Source: JBHHYU01 sp046757725
GTDB lineage: Bacteria > Desulfobacterota > Binatia > UBA9968
Assembly: GCA_046757725.1 (NCBI GenBank)
Contig: JBHHYU010000159.1
Location: 1-5,213, forward strand
Reading direction: 5' to 3'
DNA: 5,213 nucleotides
This document shows positions 1 to 4,845 of this stretch, in pieces (the first letter of the stretch is position 1; every line of letters starts with the position of its first letter). The notes below the pieces were generated by a model. It was not told the DNA's origin. It saw nothing but the letters and a program-made list of their open reading frames with translations, and searched no databases. Position numbers and translations under genes: made by a program.

Positions 1-2
1 TG

Positions 3-128
3 CAGTTCATCAACCTCGATCGGGTGGCCCAGAACCGCCTCAGCGATCTGCTGACTTCATACGCCCACGGGACCTTCTCCCCTCCGCCGTCCTCCCCGTC
101 CGACCCGGACCCACGCGGCCAGACCTAA
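3..128 (+). CDS. C-terminal end of an unidentified protein (partial, cut by left edge)
   Basis: An open frame enters from the left edge and runs to TAA at 126-128, giving 41 visible residues. The first half (FINLDRVAQNRLSDLLTSY) reads like an amphipathic helix. The second half is a low-complexity tail rich in Pro, Ser and Asp, ending DPRGQT. Third codon positions are almost all G or C, as in the genes after 3479 and unlike the genes in the middle of the window, so this is probably a real host gene rather than a chance frame. I do not recognise the family from this tail and see no catalytic motif. No clear terminator hairpin with a T-run follows the stop. Confidence 0.5.
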   Translation, partial: QFINLDRVAQNRLSDLLTSYAHGTFSPPPSSPSDPDPRGQT

Positions 129-303
129 GGGTACTCAGTGGTGCCGAGGGCGGGATCGGCAATCAGACCACGTTGCGAGCGCTGACGGGGACTTGCATAT
201 GCCCTTATCCCGGAGTAAGAGCCCCTCTCCGCCACGGGCCGCGCTTGGGATCAAGCCGGTAGCTGATCAGAGCGCGGAGGGTGATTGATTCATTACAATG
301 TAT
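129..303. other. Intergenic stretch with no supported gene
   Basis: No frame here has both a credible start and coding character. A TACAAT hexamer at 294-299 resembles a -10 box, but no -35-like sequence lies at the right distance. The antisense frame covering 267-521 runs through the IS remnant and is not a gene. Confidence 0.5.
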
Positions 304-467
304 CCCGGATTTTCGATTTGACGGAATGAACGGATTGGGCCATCATTCCTTAAGTTCCGCAAACGACGTGGCTCCCAGGGGCTCCTTGCTGGTTCGGAGG
401 GCACCACCCCATGGGTGACGCTAAATCTGGCCCGTTTCGCCTCTCGTTCAATCCGCAACTCCGAGTT
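304..467 (+). mobile_element. Truncated left end of an IS1380-family insertion sequence
   Basis: The segment appears to contain the upstream end and first codons of an IS1380-type element. The frame opening at ATG 411 encodes GPFRLSFNPQLRV, the characteristic beginning of many IS1380 transposases, where the family normally continues with an acidic residue, Phe and a TSDGG-type motif. Here similarity stops after the GTT at 465-467. A GGAGG at 396-400 is the likely ribosome binding site of the former transposase. The left boundary is uncertain: CCCGGATTTTCGATTT beginning at 304 could be the terminal inverted repeat, but I found no matching inverted copy elsewhere in the window, so the right end is missing. 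The family call rests on remembered family sequence, not a search. Confidence 0.5.
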
Positions 468-476
468 TGGGCTTGA
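411..476 (+). pseudogene. IS1380-family transposase, N-terminal fragment
   Basis: A 21-codon frame starts at ATG 411 and stops at TGA 474-476. About the first 19 residues match what I know of IS1380 transposase N-termini (FNPQLRV core). The last residues (W, A) already come from the neighbouring sequence beyond the breakpoint. Intact IS1380 transposases are roughly 420-460 residues, so more than 95 percent is gone, including the DDE catalytic domain. It cannot be functional. The deletion apparently fused the IS to the tail of another gene, which is read in a different frame. Confidence 0.5.
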
Positions 477-549
477 CTTCGTCGTTGGCAAGACGGAGCT
501 GGACTTGACGGAAAACATCATCTTCGGCGGGGTAGCCTATCACTTCTAG
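466..549 (+). pseudogene. C-terminal remnant of an outer-membrane beta-barrel protein
   Basis: Read in the frame ending at TAG 547-549, this segment gives FGLDFVVGKTELDLTEN followed by IIFGGVAYHF. The alternating hydrophobic/polar pattern, the turn-like TEN, and above all a final strand ending in aromatic-x-Phe at the very C-terminus are the hallmarks of a beta-barrel outer-membrane protein, where the terminal Phe serves the BAM assembly signal. Only the last one or two strands are present. The same frame stays open back to 322, but that part lies over the IS1380 fragment and does not look like barrel sequence. I read it as a gene end left by an IS-associated deletion. The specific barrel family is not identifiable. 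Confidence 0.4.
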
Positions 550-635
550 CGGTGAACTTGCTGAACAGCAGGGCGATCCTCGGACCGCATTGAGGAGGCC
601 GGGTACTAACACGCCTGCCGAAAGAAAGGTGGACC

Positions 636-767
636 ATGTCTCCACTCATGCCCCGCTTCATCGAAGAGGTCCGGGCGATCGTGCGAGCTGGGCGAAATGG
701 GCAAAAAGGTGACGCCCTTCGTGTCGGGGTGCGACTGACACGACCGACGAATCTTAGTTGGAGGTAG
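636..767 (+). CDS. Short unassigned ORF ending at the desaturase start (43 aa)
   Basis: ATG at 636 is preceded by a fair ribosome binding site (AAAGGTGG at 625-632). The frame runs 43 codons to TAG 765-767. The product starts MSPLMPRFIEEVRAIVRAG, a plausible helix, and then becomes basic and featureless. I do not recognise it. It has no membrane segment, Cys motif or signal peptide. Its stop lies at the edge of the GGAGGT that serves the desaturase and 5 bases before that gene's ATG, an arrangement expected for a translationally coupled leader. It could equally be the remaining front end of a deleted gene, given the debris just upstream. Nothing supported lies between 550 and 635. Confidence 0.3.
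   Translation: MSPLMPRFIEEVRAIVRAGRNGQKGDALRVGVRLTRPTNLSWR
760..765 (+). promoter_or_regulatory. Ribosome binding site of the desaturase gene
   Basis: GGAGGT lies 7 bases before ATG 773 and decides the start. An in-frame TTG at 758 would add five residues but overlaps this Shine-Dalgarno sequence and has no site of its own. Confidence 0.75.
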
Positions 768-772
768 GATCC

Positions 773-1735
773 ATGCCGGACGTTGGACACATTTCCTTCG
801 TTGGGGCAGAGGAATCAGGGTCCTGGGTTAGAACACTCACGCGCAAAAAGCGAGAGGCGATACGGGAATTGCACCGAATTAAACCGATCTGGAACCTGGT
901 GCCACTTTTATTTTTGGCGATCTGGGCCGCAGCTGGGGCATTAATTGTCACATTCCCTTCCTGGGCAATACGACTACCGGCCTATGTAGCCATCGGCGTC
1001 GTGATCCATGGCTTTGGGAATCTCATGCACGAAGGGATCCATGGGAATCTGTTCCGTAGGAGGAGCCTTGACCGATGGTTTGGGTTCCTGTTTGGGGCGC
1101 CGGTATTCTTCTCATGCACCGCGTACCGGGTTACACATCTGCTACATCACTGGTACAACCGGACTGAACGAGATCCCGACGAATTCACCAACCTCAAGTT
1201 GCCTCACCCAGTGCTCTCGGTAGCGTTCTACGTATGGATCGTTATAGGTATGTTGCTCTATTTGCTGCATGTCCCCTTGACCGCTTTGACTCGGGGGACG
1301 CCACGTGAGCGCGGGCAGGTCATTATGGAGTATACATTGCTCGGTGTAAGCTATAGTGCGCTCTTTCTCTCGGCCGTGAGTTATGGCTTTCTCGGCACCG
1401 TCGTGCACTGCTGGATCGTTCCGCTGGCTTTCGCGGCAGTCATTGGCAATGTGCGAGGTTGGGCGGAGCATATGTTGACCATTCCCGGCCATCCGCTTAC
1501 CCAAACGCGCACTGTTACCAGTAGCCGCATCTTTTCCTTTCTGAATATTAATCTGAACTATCACCTGGAACACCATCTTTTTCCAGGAACGCCGTGGTAC
1601 AACCTTCCAAAGCTACATGTGCTGCTGCAAGACGAATATCGGGATGCAGGCTCTTTTATCTACAAGTCGTACCTCAAGTTCTTATGGGATGCATTCAGAG
1701 CTGGGGTGCACGGACTCGCGCCAAGCCGGAGATAG
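773..1735 (+). CDS. Membrane fatty acid desaturase (di-iron, PF00487-type)
   Basis: This is a complete 320-residue integral-membrane oxygenase. Enzymes of this superfamily use O2 and electrons from a ferredoxin or cytochrome b5-type donor to insert a double bond into an acyl chain at the cytoplasmic face. All three histidine clusters that bind the di-iron centre are visible: HEGIH at 86-90, HLLHH at 122-126 and HLEHH at 264-268. There is an extra RGWAEH at 228-233 and a conserved PWYNLPKLH after the last box. Hydrophobic pairs at about 42-80, 148-170 and 186-225 give the usual membrane topology. No fused electron-transfer domain is present, so a separate reductase is needed. The ERDPDEF following the second box also occurs in CrtW-type carotenoid ketolases, so the substrate could be a carotenoid or other lipid; acyl desaturation is more likely. 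Start ATG 773 has a perfect GGAGGT 7 bases upstream. A 195-base gap follows. Confidence 0.85.
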   Translation: MPDVGHISFVGAEESGSWVRTLTRKKREAIRELHRIKPIWNLVPLLFLAIWAAAGALIVTFPSWAIRLPAYVAIGVVIHGFGNLMHEGIHGNLFRRRSLDRWFGFLFGAPVFFSCTAYRVTHLLHHWYNRTERDPDEFTNLKLPHPVLSVAFYVWIVIGMLLYLLHVPLTALTRGTPRERGQVIMEYTLLGVSYSALFLSAVSYGFLGTVVHCWIVPLAFAAVIGNVRGWAEHMLTIPGHPLTQTRTVTSSRIFSFLNINLNYHLEHHLFPGTPWYNLPKLHVLLQDEYRDAGSFIYKSYLKFLWDAFRAGVHGLAPSRR

Positions 1736-1913
1736 TGAGCGTATAACTCGCTGCTTGAGGATGAGCAAGCTACGAGACTATTCAAACGTTCACAAAGCAC
1801 CGGCGGTCTGTAGGGGGCTGCATGGTCCAGGTCAGCGGCTGGGATGGCGCGGCTTTTCCAGAACCGAGAAACCAGGAAGGAAATGGAAGGGTGATGGGTG
1901 ATTACCGAATGCG

Positions 1914-1923
1914 AGGAGAGGAG
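1914..1923 (+). promoter_or_regulatory. Tandem ribosome binding site of the holin-like gene
   Basis: Two adjacent AGGAG copies (1914-1918 and 1919-1923) end 7 bases before ATG 1931. They support 1931 as the original start of the gene and show that the upstream frame, not the GTG at 1978, was translated first. Confidence 0.6.
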
Positions 1924-1930
1924 TTAGGCG

Positions 1931-2175
1931 ATGCGTCAGATCAGCATTAAGGGCCTGGGCCTGGCGTTGGGATTCACGTGGGCAGGGGGATATTTCTACT
2001 CGGGCTGGCCGGTTCGGTAGGGTGGGGTGTAGCGCTCGTGGAAGTCATGGGCTCGGCTTACTTGTGTTTTCAGCCGAATCTTACTGGCAGCCTCATTGGG
2101 GGAATTTGGGCCTTTGTGGATGGGGCTATTGGAGGTATTGCCATTGCTTGGCTCTACAACCGCTTCTGTGAGTAG
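1931..2175 (+). pseudogene. Small holin-like membrane protein, frameshifted at a G-run
   Basis: The frame from ATG 1931 (MRQISIKGLGLALGFTWAGG) hits a stop at 2018-2020. The frame that continues the protein lies one base back and is open from 1978 to TAG 2173-2175. Adding one G to the run of five at 1985-1989 joins them into an 81-residue protein that fits the small family often labelled bacteriophage holin in bacterial genomes. That family has an N-terminal helix, a loop with Tyr and Pro, then a second helix containing W-x-F-x-DG-x-x-GG and ending AWLYNRF. Here the features are IGGIWAFVDGAIGG and IAWLYNRF. Despite the name, these chromosomal proteins are not proven lysis proteins; no other phage gene is nearby. 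The shift could be a true mutation, a sequencing error in the homopolymer, or, less likely, slippage. Homology comes from memory of the family. Confidence 0.6.
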
Positions 2176-2258
2176 GTGGGGACCGACAGCAGACGGGGGT
2201 TCGCAAAGGCATTGTTTCTCCGACAAGCGAGCAGACTTTTAAAGTTAACGAGGCTCCG

Positions 2259-2280
2259 GGCAACCTTTTGGCAACCTCTT
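2259..2280 (+). repeat. Two 11-bp direct repeats upstream of the methyltransferase gene
   Basis: GGCAACCTTTT (2259-2269) is followed immediately by GGCAACCTCTT (2270-2280), with one mismatch and exactly one helical turn between copies. A 7-bp direct repeat with 4-bp spacing is the layout of PhoB/OmpR-type response-regulator boxes, so this may be an operator for the gene starting at 2374. No convincing -35/-10 pair was found beside it. Chance duplication is possible. Confidence 0.35.
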
Positions 2281-2373
2281 CTTCGGGGCAGAGTCTGAGT
2301 CTGCATTGTGGAGAGGTCAGAGTCATATATCCGCCGATTCAGGCTCAGGGTGGTTGGGGGAGCAAACCGACGG

Positions 2374-3048
2374 ATGAATCGCTGTTACCCAGCATACACC
2401 ATGTTGGGAATCGTGTACCTCCTGCTGCTGGCTTTCGGTTCTGAATTAGCAGCCTTCAGCTTCAAGATGATGAGCCGGCTGGCGTATTTAGTTTATCTCG
2501 CGCCCGCCCTAAGAAAGCAAGCCGACCGCGGCTACTTTACAAAGCGGTATGGCCTGGAAGAGGGATTTGGACGATTCCGGACGTGGGCGGTCTTCATTTT
2601 AAATAACGATACTGTTTCATTCGTGCTGCTGTGCATGCTGACGAGGGACACGCTACCAGCAGAGATTCCTCATTGGGTGACGCTTATCGCTGGAATCCCG
2701 CTCGTTATGATCGGTGTGGCGGTCAAAGTATGGGCGGCGATGGCCCTCGGTGCCAAGCGCTACTACTGGTACGACTTTTTCGACCCAAAGGGAGTAAATT
2801 ATACCAATAGCGGGCCCTACCGTTACCTCAAGAATCCATTGTATACGATCGGGTATGCTTATATGTACGGATTTTCACTGGTCTTCTCTTCATCGTTGGG
2901 TCTGCTTGCTGCGATCTTCGACCATATTGTGATCTGGATCTTGTACCTCTGGGTTGAGAGGCCCCACTCGCACAGAATGCGTCAGGAGGGCGCTGATGGC
3001 GAGGGGGTGCCGAACCAGGCATCCCACCAGGTATATCGGGAGGCATAA
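2374..3048 (+). CDS. Integral-membrane methyltransferase, PEMT/ICMT family
   Basis: This is a 224-residue membrane protein with hydrophobic segments at about 8-28, 71-89, 101-124 and a long hairpin at 160-192. The signature is GPYRYLKNPLY at 147-157, the family form of the PYRxxRHPxY motif that binds S-adenosylmethionine. It is followed by the C-terminal VERPH at 194-198, whose Glu is the second conserved cofactor contact. Such enzymes (phospholipid N-methyltransferase PF04191, isoprenylcysteine carboxyl methyltransferase) methylate membrane-embedded substrates. Phosphatidylethanolamine or a related lipid is a reasonable guess here, but the substrate cannot be read from sequence. ATG 2374 is preferred: GGGGGAG at 2356-2362 lies 11 bases upstream. 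A GTG at 2308 would add 22 basic, unconserved-looking residues with a poor site. The last 22 or so residues are polar and may be disordered. Confidence 0.75.
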   Translation: MNRCYPAYTMLGIVYLLLLAFGSELAAFSFKMMSRLAYLVYLAPALRKQADRGYFTKRYGLEEGFGRFRTWAVFILNNDTVSFVLLCMLTRDTLPAEIPHWVTLIAGIPLVMIGVAVKVWAAMALGAKRYYWYDFFDPKGVNYTNSGPYRYLKNPLYTIGYAYMYGFSLVFSSSLGLLAAIFDHIVIWILYLWVERPHSHRMRQEGADGEGVPNQASHQVYREA

Positions 3049-3329
3049 CCACTATGTCATTTGGGAGGCAACCCGGAAAGCTGCTGGAATGCAGTGACTG
3101 CTGACTGGGAGTGAGAGGACGGGATCCAAATTGGAACGAATGTGTTCCAGCCCTGACTGTCGTCGCCGTGATGATTTTCCAGGGGCCACGGGGGATGTCC
3201 TTACGGATGCGATCGGGGCGACTTGCCGTAGCATAAGGCTCTTGCGGTCATGGCGAGACTAAGATCAGAAAAATAGTAGCATAATACATTACCTTTGGAC
3301 GCTAACCCAATACGGCCTTTTTGATAGCG
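3049..3329. other. Non-coding stretch of about 280 bases
   Basis: No convincing gene. A 40-codon frame (3140-3262) and overlapping frames have no ribosome binding site and no recognisable motif. The stretch holds an 11-bp palindrome GCAGTGACTGC (3091-3101), a hairpin-forming repeat at 3132-3149, and an AT-rich patch at about 3268-3290 that could hold a promoter. No good -35/-10 spacing was found there. Confidence 0.5.
3132..3149. repeat. Inverted repeat TGGAAC-N6-GTTCCA
   Basis: This is a perfect 6-bp inverted repeat around the six bases GAATGT. It could form a small hairpin or be an operator for a dimeric repressor. It resembles a Gram-positive LexA box (GAAC-N4-GTTC), but the spacer is two bases too long. 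No T-run follows, so it is not an intrinsic terminator. Confidence 0.25.
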
Positions 3330-3482
3330 ATGAGCTCGCCTCTAACCCTCCTTGACCAATCTCATCGAACGATCCGTCAGCAGGCCGTCCACCAAGCGGA
3401 GATGGATGTGTATACTTCTCTTGGTGCTGGTAAGTCTGGGTTGGGTGGAAGAACGAATGCTCTTCAGGAACGCATGGCATGA
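3330..3482 (+). CDS. Short unassigned ORF overlapping the glycosyltransferase start (50 aa)
   Basis: ATG 3330 to TGA 3480-3482 encodes 50 residues. The stop overlaps the next gene's start as ATGA, the usual arrangement for translational coupling. The product begins MSSPLTLLDQSHRTIRQQAV, likely helical, and has a glycine-rich middle (SLGAGKSGLGG) before a helical end (RTNALQERMA). GAGKSGLG is too short and wrongly placed to call a P-loop NTPase. I do not recognise a family. There is no clear Shine-Dalgarno before 3330. It may be a real small gene, the tail of a decayed one whose front lies in the non-coding stretch upstream, or chance. A competing frame over 3352-3534 is less likely because it runs 56 bases into the glycosyltransferase. 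Confidence 0.3.
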   Translation: MSSPLTLLDQSHRTIRQQAVHQAEMDVYTSLGAGKSGLGGRTNALQERMA

Positions 3483-4828
3483 GGATCCTCTTTCTCACCT
3501 TAGATATCGGCTTCGGGCACCGACGGGTGGCTGAGGCCGTGGAGAAGGCCCTTCGCCGTCTTACTCCCGGCCTAGAAAGCCACTCTTACAACATCCTGGA
3601 CCTCCTCTCCCCTTCCCTCGCCGAGGGGCTCGCCCGCTTCTACTTGGACCTGGAGAAGGAGGACGCGGCCCTCCATACTCTGATCTCCAGGCGGATTAAC
3701 GAACTCAAGAGGGGGCTTGGCCGCCAAGGAGGGAAAGAAGAGCTGGTGGCAGGGATGCAAAAGGCAGCGAAGATGGCTGGAACGTACCTGAGGCCTTCCA
3801 TGAAAGAACTGAGGCAGGGGGAGTTCGGGCTGGAGAAGCTCCTCTTTTACCTCTACCTTCGAGCGGTGGCCAGGTGGCCGGAGTTGCTCAGGTATTTTAC
3901 CGACGATCTTGAGGAGGGCGCGAGAAGGCGCCCGGGAAATAGGCTTCAAGGTCTCCTGTTTTATAGCCTCATCCTGAAGGCACTTCACCGGGCCATCCTG
4001 GAGAGCCGGCCCCATGTCATCGTGGCCACCCAGCACTACCCCAACATCTTCACCGCCAAGCTCAAAAAGCAGGGAAAGCTGACAATCCCCCTGGTGGCCA
4101 TACCGGCCGGTTTTCGTCTCAGTCCCTTCTGGGCCCAGCGGGAGGTGGATCGCTACCTGGTAGCCACCGAGGAGATGGGGGAGGGTCTCTGTGAGCAAGG
4201 TGTTCCTCCAGAGCGGATCCGGGTTTCGGGGATCCCGGTGGATCCCGAGTTCAGCCTCCCCAAGGACCGAAAGGAGTTGCGAAGAAAGCTTGGCCTTCAT
4301 CCGGAGCTGCCCGTGGTCCTGGCCATGGGTGGGGGGGAAGGGATAGGCCTTGACGGAGTGGTAGGGCCCCTGATGCAGGAGGGGCATCCCACCTATCAAC
4401 TGGTGGTCATCGCCGGCCGGAACCGGGAGCTGTACCAAAGGGTCCAGGCCCTTCGAGGGGCTTCTCCCCGCCCGGTGCGGGTTCTTGGCTTTACCGAGGG
4501 GATCGATGAGTGGATGAGGGCCGCTGATCTCCTGGTGACCAAGCCCGGCGGGCTCACGGTGGCAGAGGCCCTGGCGGCTGGGCTCCCCATGATCTTCCAC
4601 ACCTCCCTCGGAGGCCAAGAGGAGTTTCACAAAGAGTACGTCGTCCGGCACGGCGCTGGAATCACCCTGAACCAGGAGGCCCCTCTGCCTCATGCCGTTT
4701 GCCACCTCTTGGGGGAAAAGGACCGGCTGGCCAGGATGGCGGAGCTTGCCCGGCGCCTGGGGAGGCCCCGTTCGGCATGGGAGGCCGGCGAGGAGATCTC
4801 CCTCCTGGCCAAGGGGACGGCGGGCTGA
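3479..4828 (+). CDS. GT28 / MGDG-synthase-like glycosyltransferase
   Basis: This is a complete 449-residue GT-B fold enzyme of the MGDG synthase/UgtP/MurG group, whose members transfer a sugar from a nucleotide-sugar to a lipid acceptor at the inner membrane surface. The N-domain opens with ILFLTLDIGFGH; GFGH at 11-14 is the glycine-rich acceptor loop with its His. A long charged helical insert spans about 60-155. After the linker motif GIPVDPEF (251-258) the C-domain has MGGGEGIG (283-290) and the nucleotide-sugar site KPGGLTVAEALAAGLP (355-370) with GGQEE (378-382). The TD-x3-H-x2-W motif usual in UgtP-like enzymes is degenerate here (PAGFRLSPFW, 209-218), keeping only Trp. No signal peptide or membrane helix is seen, so peripheral attachment is expected. 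AGGAA at 3466-3470 is the ribosome binding site. A YkoP-like gene follows after 17 bases, as ykoP accompanies ykoN in Bacillus. Donor and acceptor are not determinable. Confidence 0.8.
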   Translation: MRILFLTLDIGFGHRRVAEAVEKALRRLTPGLESHSYNILDLLSPSLAEGLARFYLDLEKEDAALHTLISRRINELKRGLGRQGGKEELVAGMQKAAKMAGTYLRPSMKELRQGEFGLEKLLFYLYLRAVARWPELLRYFTDDLEEGARRRPGNRLQGLLFYSLILKALHRAILESRPHVIVATQHYPNIFTAKLKKQGKLTIPLVAIPAGFRLSPFWAQREVDRYLVATEEMGEGLCEQGVPPERIRVSGIPVDPEFSLPKDRKELRRKLGLHPELPVVLAMGGGEGIGLDGVVGPLMQEGHPTYQLVVIAGRNRELYQRVQALRGASPRPVRVLGFTEGIDEWMRAADLLVTKPGGLTVAEALAAGLPMIFHTSLGGQEEFHKEYVVRHGAGITLNQEAPLPHAVCHLLGEKDRLARMAELARRLGRPRSAWEAGEEISLLAKGTAG

Positions 4829-4845
4829 AGGGGGAGCGTGCCGAG

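Noticed and set aside
1142..1576. A 144-codon minus-strand frame within the desaturase
   Set aside because: The plus strand carries all three histidine boxes. The antisense product has no family features.
1734..1752. Hairpin after the desaturase stop as an intrinsic terminator
   Set aside because: The stem is only six pairs including one G-T wobble, and no T-run follows.
1761..1901. Possible 46-residue plus-strand gene between the desaturase and the holin-like gene
   Set aside because: GAGG lies directly against the ATG, with no usable spacing. The product is basic and featureless and matches no family I know.
2291..2307. Short stem GCAGA/TCTGC upstream of the methyltransferase as a riboswitch or attenuator
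   Set aside because: A five-pair stem with overlapping GAGTCT repeats is within chance expectation, and no known riboswitch core is present.
3132..3149. LexA/SOS box
   Set aside because: The half-sites GAAC and GTTC are present but separated by six bases instead of four, and no SOS-type gene follows.
3140..3262. 40-residue plus-strand frame with two Cys near its start
   Set aside because: There is no ribosome binding site, its start lies within an inverted repeat, another frame is equally open over the same bases, and no motif is recognisable.
3572..4705. A 377-codon open frame on the minus strand inside the glycosyltransferase gene
   Set aside because: It is the mirror of a GC-rich gene with strong codon bias. 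Its translation is rich in Pro, Gly, His and Leu without domain motifs, while the plus strand encodes a full GT28 enzyme.
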